This document shows positions 12,250 to 22,759 of a DNA stretch of 64,000 nt, in pieces. Position 1 is the first letter of the stretch. Each line of letters begins with the position of its first letter. The position numbers were made by a program, and so were the translations under genes. Source of the stretch: Litoditis marina (lineage: Eukaryota; Nematoda; Chromadorea; Rhabditida; Rhabditidae); assembly GCA_964036275.1 (NCBI GenBank), contig CAXIWQ010000200.1, forward strand, positions 1-64,000, read 5' to 3'. The notes beneath the pieces were generated by a model. That model did not search any database, had not been told where the DNA came from, and saw only the letters and a list, made by a program, of their open reading frames with translations.

Positions 12250-12325
12250 TTCGTGAAGGGATTAGAACCCTCTGCCTACTGGACTGTAGGGTGCTGCTCT
12301 GCCGACTGAGCCAAATGGTCACGAA
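12250..12325 (-). pseudogene. tRNA-like pseudogene (block 2, copy 2)
   Basis: TTCGTGA/TCACGAA ends are intact on the - strand, with A box TGGCTCAGTCGG and B-box-like GGTTCTAATCC. It lies 295 bp from its neighbour, in the unit just left of the one hit by the LINE. Confidence 0.63.
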
Positions 12326-12654
12326 AAAGAAAGAAATGGACGGCGGCACACGTGCGCTGCCGAAATCAAGGATTGATCACGGTCTCTGAGAGAATGCTTA
12401 CTAACCAAACTTGTAACGCAGTTTTTGTATTTCAAACATCAACTTAGTGTGAACATATTAAAATATTTCGAAAAGCAATTGTGTTAATGTGTAGAGATCC
12501 TGACTCCAAGATTTTTCAAGATTTTCAAGATTTATTAGATCACTTCAAATCGTTGCGAAATGGTGTTCCTTGACTGCCCTCCAGATATCTTTATCTCTGC
12601 ATACTCGGAATATCTCTTCGCCACGGATATTGGGTGGCCGGACTCGGCCTCTTC

Positions 12655-14250
12655 TCACGGTTCGGTTATAACTCCGAACTGCCTCGACAAGTTCATCACG
12701 CAACGGACCATTGGACGGCCACGCACCCGCTCTCGATCAAACGGGCGCCACTCGGAAACGATCAGGGACCAACGACTCTTCGACATATGGGCAAGCCTGG
12801 AAGCAAAATTGAATTTATGTTTTGTAGCTTCCTGAGCTACATCCGACAACCGAGTAATTCCGCGGGTAACGGTACTTGGGCGGTGGTCCTGGACATGGAC
12901 ATTCAGCATGGCACGTTCCATCTTTCTTTGAACTACGCTGAGTCTTTCCATAGACGACTTCGACAAAGACCAGGATTCACAGCCGTAGATCAAACGTGGT
13001 AGAATGGTAGTGTTGAACAACTTCCGCTTCATGCTCATCGGGAACGATTTTGCCTTCAGGATATTTCGGTAGGTATTGAACCCTGCCCACGCGGAGGAAA
13101 TTCTTCGGTTGATTTCTTTTGTCCAGTCTCCTCCGATGGATATGTTTGCACCGAGATACTTTACATCTGATTTTGGCGGGATTTCACAACCTTGGAACTT
13201 CAATGGAGTGGCTTCGTTCTGGTTGTTCATGTATTCTGACTTCTTCGGATTTATTTTCAGACCAACTTTGTCACAGGCAGTGGTAAACTTCTCCATCATT
13301 GTTTTGAGGCTGGCTCTGTTTTTGGCGAACAGTAAGCAGTCATCGGCGAACAAAATGTGGGTTAGTTGTTGACCATTGATACGGATTCAGTCCCTGACCA
13401 GTCCACTTTGCGAAGAGCGCTGTCTAACACCATGGTGAACAATCGAGGTGATATCACGTCTCCTTGTCGAACGCCTCTTTTGATATCAACTTACATCTTC
13501 TTTCCATTGACTTCTATGGTACTGACAGCAGAGGCATAAATGTTTTGGAGAACTTCGATCAGCTGAGGATGGGCGCCAATTTCCTCCAAGGATGACCAAA
13601 TTGAGCAGTGTTCGATGCTGTCGAAAGCTTTGGCAAGATCCACAAAACAAAGATACAAGGGCATTTCGTATTCTCTGGACTTCTCGATCATTTGGCGTAC
13701 TACGTGAAGGTTGTCGGCGGTTCCATAATGTCTTCGAAACCCCATCTGTTCTTCGAAATGTTCTGCTCCATGAGTGGCTCCAATCGGTTCAGGATACATC
13801 GGGACAGCACTTTGTACAAAGTGTTTAGCAACGAAATCGGTCTGTAGTTGGCTATGTCCGCAACATCTCCCTTTTTGTGGAGGAGGATAGTTTTCGAGAT
13901 CATCATATTTGCTGGGAGAAGCCCGTTCATCAAAACATCGTTGAACATCCTGGTAACATCTTTGACAATGATTGTGCTCGACCATCTGAGTGCTTCTGGC
14001 GGAACTTTGTCGGTGCCAGGTGATGATCCCGCGGTTGTTTGTCGGATCGCGAGAAGAACTTCGCTCTCGAGAAAAGAGAAAGTGGTTCGGAGGGAGGCGT
14101 GATGTTGACCGTAGTTTGATTGGTAGTTCCATACAGCTTGCCATAAAACTGTTTGACGACATCCGATATTCCAGAGGAGTCATTTTTCAGGAGACCGTCA
14201 GCACCTCTCAAGTGGACAAAGTGATTTCGATTTCCGTTACCATCCTTCAT
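12655..14250 (-). pseudogene. LINE reverse transcriptase domain and C-terminal region, frameshifted
   Basis: Motifs in order on the - strand: LLHKKGD (about 13882-13860) and NYRPISLL (about 13849-13826), the fingers; then AFDSIEH (about 13628-13608), palm motif A. Next come an in-frame TAA (13491-13493), GVRQGD (about 13475-13458) and the catalytic FADD (about 13350-13339). The C-terminal part includes YGCESW and RERVRGRP. The fingers and palm A lie in different frames (shift near 13750), there is another shift between GVRQGD and FADD, and a further shift upstream near 13950-14100. The polymerase would have copied its own RNA at a nicked target. This copy is dead, but its family identity is clear. 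Confidence 0.85.
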
Positions 14251-14299
14251 GACACTTTTCATGGTATAATGTTCCCGGAATGGTATAATGTTCCCGAAC

Positions 14300-14711
14300 A
14301 ACTAGTTATTACTTTGTTGAGATCAGACAGGAAAGCATTATATTCAACATCCGAGGAGGCTGTTGTAGGAGCATAGCAGGAAATGAAGCGCAATGTGAAA
14401 GACCGACATTTGACATCCAAATACGACAGTCTTGAAGTAACAGGGTAGAATCCGATGATATTAGTTGCGAAGTTACTATGAACTAGGAATCCAGTACCGT
14501 GGATACTATTTTCGGAAAAATAGTATAAAACTTCACCGTCTGGCTGTGTTTCCACCACAGTATCCTTCCTCTTCACTTCTTGTAGAGCAACAATGTCCCA
14601 ATGAATCTTCTTCAATCCCGTGAGCATGAGCTTCATCTTGGCGACCTGTCCCAATCCACGACAGTTCAGAGAGCAGAGACTTAGGCAGTCTGATAGGGGA
14701 TTTAGAGCCAT
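14300..14711 (-). pseudogene. LINE endonuclease (APE-like) domain, truncated
   Basis: I start at the ATG at 14711-14709 (MALNPLSD), just upstream of the domain. The frame then shows LSLCSLNCRGLG (the N motif), DIVALQEVK (catalytic-glutamate region), GTGFLVHS and FISCYAPT, the first half of an APE-type endonuclease that nicks target DNA for target-primed reverse transcription. After FLSDLNKVITS the sequence jumps. The GDFN-like and SDH motifs of the second half are absent, so roughly the C-terminal third to half is deleted. The deletion point is next to an 18- to 19-bp direct duplication (14261-14297). The protein cannot be an active endonuclease. Confidence 0.82.
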
Positions 14712-14808
14712 GGTTCCCCTATCCAGCTTGCTCGAGAAACTCAAATCAATTCGTCGGAGGGGAATGAGAACAGACCGCACGCCACGACGAATGAAATGAG
14801 AAAAAAAA

Positions 14809-14914
14809 TAAAAGGTTAATCCAACACACAAAAATGATGTTCGTGAAGGATTAGAACCCTCGGCCTACTGGACTGTGGGGTGCTGCTCTGCCGACTGAGC
14901 CAAATGGTCACGAA
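14809..14914 (-). repeat. 293-bp tRNA-like unit, remainder right of the LINE
   Basis: TAAAAGGTTAATCC continues the unit interrupted at 12508 with no base lost. It runs to CACGAAG, where satellite B begins. The unit is cut right after its tRNA-like segment. Confidence 0.85.
14840..14914 (-). pseudogene. tRNA-like pseudogene (block 2, copy 3)
   Basis: Same family as the other tRNA-like copies, but one base shorter (a G lost in the T-stem, AAGGATT instead of AAGGGATT). A box TGGCTCAGTCGG is intact on the - strand. It abuts satellite B directly. Confidence 0.6.
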
Positions 14915-16624
14915 GTCCACCTTTTGTCCTCAAGGATGTTGAAAACATTACCTCGGGACAAAAATTGGACAATCTGTTTACTTTTTGTCCTTAAGGATGT
15001 TGAAAACATTTCCTCGGGACAAAAATTGGACGACCTGTTCACTTTTTGTCTTCAGGAAACCAACTGGACAATCTGTCCACCTTTTGTCCTCAAGGATGTT
15101 GAAAACATTACCATGGGACAAAAATTGGACAATCTGTCCACTTTCTGTCCCCAAGGATGTTGAAAACATTTCTCCGGGACAAAAATTGGACAACCTGTTT
15201 ACTTTTTGTCTTCAGGAAACAACTGGACAATCTGTCCATCTTTTGTCCTCAAGGATGTTGAAAACATTACCTCGGGACAAAAATTGGACAATCTGTCCAC
15301 TTTTTGTCCTCAAGGATGTTGAAAACATTTCCTCGGGACAAAAATTGGACAACCTGTTTACTTTTTGTCTTCAGGAAACCAACTGGACAATCTGTCCACC
15401 TTTTGTCCTCAAGGATGTTGAAAACATTACCTCGGGACAAAAGTGGACAACCTGTTTACTTTTTGTCTTCAAGAAACAAACTGGACAATCTGTCCACTTT
15501 TTGTCCTCAAGGATGTTGAAAACATTTCCTCGGACAAAAATTGGACAACTTGTTTAATTTTTGTCTTCAGGAAACCAACTGGACAATCTGTCCACCTTTT
15601 GTCCTCAAGGATGTTGAAAACATTTCCTCGGGACAAAAATTGGACAACCTGTTTACTTTTTGTCTTCAGGAAACAATATAATATTAATCTTTTACGGCAA
15701 CTATTTCAGCCGTGTGCTTTATTGAGAAAATTACATAATCACACACAAATCATATATCAACCGTAGAAGGACTGTCCGTAGAGGGGTGGAGATAGGCATG
15801 GGTGAGCTTTGTAACCAGCTCATGCGGTCCGCCAGACAGATACCGCGGCAAACGGGGATCGAACCCAGGTCTGTGGAGCGACAGCCCGAACGCTAACCAC
15901 TTGACCACTCGGCCAAACTGGACAATCTGTCCACTTTTTGTCCTCAAGGATATTGAAAAACTTTCCTCGGGACAAAAATTGGACAACCTGTTTACTTTTT
16001 GTCTTCAGGAAACCAACTGGACTGGACAATCTGTCCACCTTTTGTCCTCAAGGATGTTGAAAACATTACCTCGGGACAAAATTGGACAATCTGTTTACTT
16101 TTTGTCCTCAAGGATGTTGAAAACATTTCCTCGGGACAAAAATTGGACGACCTGTTCACTTTTTGTCTTCAGGAAACCAACTGGACAATCTGTCCACTTT
16201 CTGTCCCCAAGGATGTTGAAAACATTTCTTCGGGACAAAAATTGGACAACCTGTTTACTTTTTGTCTTCAGGAAAACCAACTGGACAATCTGTCCACCTT
16301 TTGTCCTCAAGGATGTTGAAAACATTACCTCGGGACAAAAATTGGACAATCTGTTTACTTTTTGTCCTCAAGGATGTTGAAAACATTTCCTCGGGACAAA
16401 AATTGGACGACCTGTTCACTTTTTGTCTTCAGGAAACCAACTGGACAATCTGTCCACCTTTTGTCCCCAAGGATGTTGAAAACATTTCTTCGGGACAAAA
16501 ATTGGACAACCTGTTTACTTTTTGTCTTCAGGAAACCAACTGGACAATCTGTCCATCTTTTGTCCTCAAGGATGTTGAAAACATTTCCTCGGGACAAAAA
16601 TTGGACGACCTGTTCACTTTTTGT
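14915..16624 (+). repeat. Satellite B array, segment 1, + orientation
   Basis: Built from two modules. A 61-bp module runs from TCCACCTTTTGTCCTCAAGG through ATGTTGAAAACAT to GGACAAAAATTGGACAA. A 38-bp module contains TTTGTCTTCAGGAAACCAAC. They combine as 61+38 (99 bp) or 61+61+38 (160 bp). The 99-bp form is a multiple of three and lacks stops in two forward frames and at least one reverse frame, which produces long but non-genic reading frames. One SINE interrupts the array at 15674-15914. Confidence 0.95.
15674..15914 (-). mobile_element. tRNA-derived SINE (240-bp family), full copy in left-hand satellite B
   Basis: On the - strand it starts GGCCGAGTGGTCAAGTGG (A box) and carries the B box GGTTCGATCC. 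A unique body follows, with AATAAA and a short ATT-rich tail. The head resembles a Ser/Leu-type tRNA. One extra C (CAGCCCGAAC on the + strand) makes it 241 bp, and CAAACG replaces CGAGCG near the B box, so it is more diverged than the seven right-hand copies. It sits between a 61-bp and a 38-bp satellite module. Confidence 0.85.
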
Positions 16625-17968
16625 CATCCTTGAGGACAAAAGGTGGACAGATTGTCCAGTTGGTTCCCTGAAGACAAAAAGTAACCAGGTTGTTCAAGTT
16701 TGGCCAGAGGAAATGTTTTCAACATCCTTGGGGACAAAAAGTGGACAGATTGTCCAATTTTCGTCCCGAGGTAATGTTTTCAACATCCTTGAGGACAAAA
16801 GGTGGACAGATTGTTCAGTTGGTTTCCTGAAGACAAAAAGGAAACAGGTCGTCCAATTTTTGTCCCGAGGTAATGTTTTCAACATCCTTGAGGGACAAAA
16901 GGTGGACAGATTGTCCAGTTTGTTTCCTGAAGACAAAAAGTAAACAGGTTGTCCAATTTTTGTCCCGAGGTAATGTTTTCAACATCCTTGAGGACAAAAG
17001 GTGGACAGATTGTTCAGTTGGTTTCCTGAAGACAAAAAGGAAACAGGTCGTCCAATTTTTGTCCCGAGGTAATGTTTTCAACATCCTTGAGGACAAAAGG
17101 TGGACAGATTGTCCAGTTGGTTTCCTGAAGACAAAAAGTAAACAGGTTGTCCAATGTTGGTCCCGAGGAAATGTTTTCAACATCCTTGAGGACAAAAAGT
17201 GGACAGATTGTCCAGTTTGTTTCCTGAAGACAAAAAGTAAACTGGTTGTCCAATTTTTGTCCCGAGGAAAGTTTTTCAATATCCTTGAGGATTGAGGGTA
17301 GACGGAGTCTCTCTTCGTTGCCCTGTTTCCAAGATCCCCACACTACGTGTCCATTCAGGTATCCGGGTTGATGGACGTGAAGGAAAACCCGGGCCACGCG
17401 CGACTGGGAATCGCTGGTCCGTATTCCCAACAGGAATGCATGTTTCACAAGCAGTTCTCTCCCCCCTCCCTCCAAGAAGTTTCTCGCATGTCACTGGACC
17501 AATGTCATAAGAGCATTCGATAGTCCACCATGAAGTCTTCTATGAAGGAAAGGGACCAAGACCTCAGAAGAAGCTGCTGCTACAAAGATCTGTGATATGT
17601 ATGATGATCACCGCCTCGGAACGAAGCGAAGTGAATGAATAAATATGTGAAATATGTGAGGACAAAAAGTGGACAGATTGTACAGTTTGTTTCCTGAAGA
17701 CAAAAATTTTGTCCCGAGGTAATGTTTTCAACATCCTTGCGGACAAAAGGTGGACAGATTGTCCAGTTGGTTCCCTGAAGACAAAAAGTAACCAGGTTGT
17801 TCAAGTTTGGCCAGAGGAAATGTTTTTCAACATCCTTGGGGACAAAAAGTGGACAGATTGTCCAATTGTTGTCCCGAGGTAATGTTTTCAACATCCTTGA
17901 GGACAAAAGGTGGACAGATTGTCCAGTTGGTTCCCTGAAGACAAAAAGTAATCAGGTTGTTCAAGTTT
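16625..17968 (-). repeat. Inverted island within left-hand satellite B
   Basis: Orientation flips at about 16625 (TTTTTGTC joined to ATCCTTGAGGAC) and flips back after the SINE fragment at 17970-18082. The island carries a diverged subfamily, GGTTCCCTGAAGAC followed by AACCAGGTTGTTCAAG and TTTGGCCAGAGG, at about 16663 and 17770, with a third partial copy near 17930. I did not see that subfamily elsewhere in the window. The island is interrupted at 17292-17656 by an unrelated insertion. Confidence 0.88.
17292..17656 (+). mobile_element. Unclassified insertion of about 365 bp flanked by TGAGGA
   Basis: This is non-satellite sequence inside the inverted B island. The hexamer TGAGGA occurs at both edges (17286-17291 and 17657-17662) and once in the uninterrupted satellite, so it looks like a 6-bp target-site duplication. 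The + strand ends with AATAAA (17638-17643) and two copies of AAATATGTG (17641-17658), a retroelement-style tail. Short open frames cross it but match nothing I recognise. It could be a SINE, a truncated LINE 3' end or a processed transcript fragment. Confidence 0.5.
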
Positions 17969-17969
17969 G

Positions 17970-18082
17970 GGTGAGCTTTGTAGCCAGCTCATGCGGTCCG
18001 CCAGACAGATACCGCGGCGAGCGGGGATCGAACCCAGGTCTGTGGAGCGACAGCCGAACGCTAACCACTTGAACACTCGGCC
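17970..18082 (-). mobile_element. SINE fragment (tRNA head and start of body, 3' part missing)
   Basis: This copy keeps the A box, B box and adjacent body up to GTGAGCTTTG on the + strand. It lacks the AATAAA region and tail. The missing end coincides with the flip back of satellite orientation, so the SINE was cut by the inversion or recombination that made the island. Confidence 0.8.
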
Positions 18083-21000
18083 AAACTGGACAATCTGTCC
18101 ACTTTTTGTCCTCAAGGATATTGAAAAACTTTCCTCGGGACAAAAATTGGACAACCTGTTTACTTTTTGTCTTCAGGAAACCAACTGGACTGGACAATCT
18201 GTCCACCTTTTGTCCTCAAGGATGTTGAAAACATTACCTTGGGACAAAAATTGGACAGTCTGTCCACTTTCTGTCCCCAAGGATGTTGAAAACTTTCCTC
18301 GGGACAAAAATTGGACAACCTGTTTACTTTTTGTCTTCAGGAAACCAACTGGACAATCTGTCCACCTTTTGTCCTCAAGGATGTTGAAAACATTACCTCG
18401 GGACAAAAATTGGACAATCTGTTTACTTTTTGTCCTCAAGGATGTTGAAAACATTTCCTCGGGACAAAAATTGGACGACCTGTTCACTTTTTGTCTTCAG
18501 GAAACCAACTGGACAATCTGTCACCTTTTGTCCTCAAGGATGTTGAAAACATTACCTTGGGACAAAAATTGGACAATCTGTCCACTTTCTGTCCCCAAGG
18601 ATGTTGAAAACATTTCTTCGGGACAAAAATTGGACAACCTGTTTACTTTTTGTCTTCAGGAAACCAACTGGACAATCTGTCCACCTTTTGTCCTCAAGGA
18701 TGTTGAAAACATTACCTTGGACAAAAATTGGACAATCTGTCACTTTCTGTCCCCAAGGATGTTGAAAACATTTCTTCGGGACAAAAATTAGACAACCTGT
18801 TTACTTTTTGTCTTCAGGAAACCAACTGGACAATCTGTCCTTCTTTTGTCCTCAAGGATATTGAAAAACTTTCCTCGGACAAAAATTGGACAACCTGTTT
18901 ACTTTTTGTCTTCAGGAAACCAACTGGACAATCTGTCCACCTTTTGTCCTCAAGGATGTTGAAAACATTACCTTGGGACAAAAATTGGACAATCTGTTTA
19001 CTTTTTGTCCTCAAGGATGTTGAAAACATTTCCTCGGGACAAAAATTGGACGACCTGTTCACTTTTTGTCTTCAGGAAACCAACTGGACAATCTGTCACC
19101 TTTTGTCCTCAAGGATGTTGAAAACATTACCTTGGGACAAAAATTGGACAATCTGTCCACTTTCTGTCCCCAAGGATGTTGAAAACTTTCCTCGGGACAA
19201 AAATTGGACAACCTGTTTACTTTTTGTCTTCAGGAAACCAACTGGACAATCTGTCCACCTTTTGTCCTCAAGGATGTTGAAAACATTACCTCGGGACAAA
19301 AATTGGACAATCTGTTTACTTTTTGTCCTCAAGGATGTTGAAAACATTTCCTCGGGACAAAAATTGGACGACCTGTTCACTTTTTGTCTTCAGGAAACCA
19401 ACTGGACAATCTGTCACCTTTTGTCCTCAAGGATGTTGAAAACATTACCTCGGGACAAAAATTGGATAATCTGTCCACTTTTTGTCCTCAAGGATGTTGA
19501 AAACATTTCCTCGGGACAAAAATTGGACAACTTGTTTAATTTTTGTCTTCAGGAAACCAACTGGACAATCTGTCCACCTTTTGTCCTCAAGGATGTTGAA
19601 AACATTTCCTCGGGACAAAAATTGGACAACCTGTTTACTTTTTGTCTTCAGGAAACAAACTGGACAATCTGTCCACTTTTTGTCCTCAAGGATGTTGAAA
19701 ACATTCCCTCGGGACAAAATTGGACAACCTGTTTACTTTTTGTCTTTAGGAAACAAACTGGACAATCTGTCCACCTTTTGTCCTCAAAGATCTCAAAAAA
19801 GATTCCTCAGGGCAAAAATTGGACAACCTGTCAACTTTTTGTCTCCAGGAAACAAACTGGACAATCTGTCCACTTTTTGTCCTCAAGGATATTGAGAAAC
19901 TTTCCTCGGGACAACAATTGGACAACCTGTTTACTTTTTGTCTTCAGGAAACCAACTGGACTGGACAATCTGTCCACCTTTTGTCCTCAAGGATGTTGAA
20001 AACATTACCTCGGGACAAAAATTGGACAATCTGTTCACTTTTTGTCCTCAAGGATGTTGAAAACATTTCCTCAGGACAAAAATTGGACGACCTGTTCACT
20101 TTTTGTCTTCAGGAAACCAACTGGACAATCTGTCCACCTTTTGTCCTCGAGGATGTTGAAAACATTACCTTGGGACAAAAATTGGACAATCTGTCCACTT
20201 TCTGTCCCCAAGGATGTTGAAAACATTTCTTCGGGACAAAAATTGGACAACCTGTTTACTTTTTGTCTTCAGGAAACCAACTGAACAATCTGTCCACCTT
20301 TTGTCCTCAAGGATGTTGAAAACATTACCTCGGGACAAAAATTGGACAACCTGTTTACTTTTTGTCTTCAGGAAACAAACTGGACAATCTGTCCACTTTT
20401 TGTCCTCAAGGATGTTGAAAACATTTCCTCGGGACAAAAATTGGACAACATGTTAACTTTTTGTCTTCAGGAAACAAACTGGACAATCTGTCCACTTTTT
20501 GTCCTCAAGGATATTGAAAAACTTTCCTCGGGACAAAAATTGGACAACCTGTTTACTTTTTGTCTTCAGGAAACCAACTGGACTGGACAATCTGTCCACC
20601 TTTTGTCCTCAAGGATCTCGAAAAAGATTCCTCAGGACAAAAATTGGACAACCTGTTAACTCTTTGTTTTCAGGAAACAAACTGGACAATCTGTCCACTT
20701 TTTGTCCTCAAGGATATTGAAAAACTTTCCTCGGGACAAAAATTGGACAACCTGTTTACTTTTTGTCTTCAGGAAACAAACTGGACAATCTGTCCACTTT
20801 TTGTCCTCAAGGATGTTGAAAACATTACCTCGGGACAAAAAGTGGACAACCTGTTTACTTTTTGTCTTCAGGAAACAAACTGGACAATCTGTCCACTTTT
20901 TGTCCTCAAGGATGTTGAAAACATTTCCTCGGGACAAAAAGTGGACAACCTGTTTACTTTTTGTCTTCAGGAAACAAACTGGACAATCTGTCCACTTTTT

Positions 21001-22090
21001 GTCCTCAAGGATATTGAGAAACTTTCCTCGGGACAACAATTGGACAACCTGTTTACTTTTTGTCTTCAGGAAACCAACTGGACTGGACAATCTGTCCACC
21101 TTTTGTCCTCAAGGATGTTGAAAACATTACCTCGGGACAAAAATTGGACAATCTGTTCACTTTTTGTCCTCAAGGATGTTGAAAACATTTCCTCGGGACA
21201 AAAATTGGACGACCTGTTCACTTTTTGTCTTCAGGAAACCAACTGGACAATCTGTCCACCTTTTGTCCTCAAGGATGTTGAAAACATTACCTTGGGACAA
21301 AAATTGGACAATCTGTCCACTTTCTGTCCCCAAGGATGTTGAAAACATTTCCTCGGGACAAAAATTGGACAACCTGTTTACTTTTTGTCTTCAGGAAACA
21401 AACTGGACAATCTGTCCACTTTTTGTCCTCAAGGATGTTGAAAACATTTCCTCGGGACAAAAATTGGACAACATGTTAACTTTTTGTCTTCAGGAAACAA
21501 ACTGGACAATCTGTCCACTTTTTGTCCTCAAGGATATTGAAAAACTTTCCTCGGGACAAAAATTGGACAACCTGTTTACTTTTTGTCTTCGGGAAACAAA
21601 CTGGACAATCTGTCCACCTTTTGTCCTCAAGGATCTCGAAAAAGATTCCTCAGGACAAAAATTGGACAACCTGTTAACTCTTTGTCTTCAGGAAACAAAC
21701 TGGACAATCTGTCCACTTTTTGTCCTCAAGGATATTAAAAAACTTTCCTCGGGACAAAAATTGGACAACCTGTTTACTTTTTGTCTTCAGGAAACAAACT
21801 GGACAATCTGTCCACTTTTTGTCCTCAAGGATGTTGAAAACATTACCTCGGGACAAAAAGTGGACAACCTGTTTACTTTTTGTCTTCAGGAAACAAACTG
21901 GAAAATCTGTCCACTTTTTGTCCTCAAGGATGTTGAAAACATTTCCTCGGGACAAAAATTGGACAACTTGTTTAATTTTTGTCTTCAGGAAACCAACTGG
22001 ACAATCTGTCCACCTTTTGTCCTCAAGGATGTTGAAAACATTTCCTCGGGACAAAATTGGACAACCTGTTTACTTTTTGTCTTCAGGAAA

Positions 22091-22124
22091 CACAGCCGAA
22101 CGCTAACCACTTGACCACTCGGCC
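22091..22124 (-). mobile_element. 34-bp SINE head fragment
   Basis: CAGCCGAACGCTAACCACTT and the following bases up to CTCGGCC match only the first part of the SINE tRNA head. It is joined directly to satellite after TTCAGGAAACA. The same fragment with the same junction recurs at 24616, which dates it before the 2525-bp duplication. Confidence 0.8.
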
Positions 22125-22519
22125 AAACTGGACAATCTGTCCACGTTTTGTCCTCAAGGATATTGAAAAACTTTCCTCGGGACAAAAATTGGACAACCTG
22201 TTTACTTTTTGTCTTCAGGAAACAAACTGGACAATCTGTCCACTTTTTGTCCTCAAGGATGTTGAAAACATTACCTCGGGACAAAAAGTGGACAACCTGT
22301 TTACTTTTTGTCTTCAGGAAACAAACTGGACAATCTGTCCTATTTTTGTCCTCAAGGATGTTGAAAACATTTCCTCGGGACAAAAATTGGACAACTTGTT
22401 TAATTTTTTTCTTCAGGAAACCAACTGGACAATCTGTCCACCTTTTGTCCTCAAGGATGTTGAAAACATTTCCTCGGGACAAAAATTGGACAACCTGTTT
22501 ACTTTTTGTCTTCAGGAAA

Positions 22520-22759
22520 CAATATAATAATAATCTTTTACGGCAACTATTTCAGCCATGTGCTTTATCGAGAAAATTACATAATCACACACAAATCATA
22601 TATCAACCGTAGAAGGACTGTCCGTAGAGGGGTGGAGATAGGCATGGGTGAGCTTTGTAACCAGCTCATGCGGTCCGCCAGACAGATACCGCGGCGAGCG
22701 GGGATCGAACCCAGGTCTGTGGAGCGACAGCCGAACGCTAACCACCTGACCACTCGGCC
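22520..22759 (-). mobile_element. tRNA-derived SINE, full 240-bp copy
   Basis: The - strand order is A box, B box GGTTCGATCC, body, AATAAA-like position changed to GATAAA (TTTATC on the + strand), and an ATTATTATTATATTG tail. Its flanks are the same satellite positions as the other copies. Confidence 0.88.

Larger units (their letters stand above)
11916..12508 (-). repeat. 293-bp tRNA-like units, second block (part left of the LINE)
   Basis: A partial unit begins at CTCCATAAAAAGG, a full unit runs from about 12084, and a third starts at 12378. The third is interrupted after ACTCCA at 12508 by the LINE and continues at 14809. Sequence and orientation match the first block at 5603-6658. Array 2 of satellite A therefore lies between two pieces of one repeat family. 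Confidence 0.88.
12509..14808 (-). mobile_element. RTE-like non-LTR retrotransposon (LINE), decayed, about 2.3 kb
   Basis: Read on the - strand, the element has an endonuclease-like N-terminal domain, then a reverse transcriptase domain, then a C-terminal region. It ends in a short tandem tail of ATCTTGAAA-type repeats (12509-12540 on the + strand). Domain order and motifs (LNCRG, LQEV, YAPT, NYRPISLL, AFDSIEH, GVRQGD, FADD) are those of APE-type LINEs, and the C-terminal EWRPFDRERVRGRPMVRC region resembles RTE-like elements. At 2.3 kb it is shorter than typical RTE elements, and several frames are broken. It interrupts a 293-bp tRNA-like unit exactly between CTCCA and TAAAAGG, with no visible target-site duplication. 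The clade call is my inference from motif pattern. Confidence 0.88.

Noticed and set aside
12560..14376. Plus-strand frames of 79-128 codons across the LINE
   Set aside because: They lie opposite the reverse transcriptase and endonuclease motifs and show no recognisable domain. They are antisense shadows.
12509..14808. Active autonomous LINE
   Set aside because: Half of the endonuclease is missing, there is an in-frame stop at 13491-13493 and at least two or three frameshifts.
5766..14914. Functional tRNA genes on the - strand
   Set aside because: The acceptor-to-D-arm linker is too long and the anticodon arm does not form. They are better called tRNA-like or SINE heads.
17292..17510. Protein-coding exon in the 365-bp insertion (72-codon frames on both strands)
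   Set aside because: The frames extend into flanking satellite, are open on both strands and match no family I recognise.
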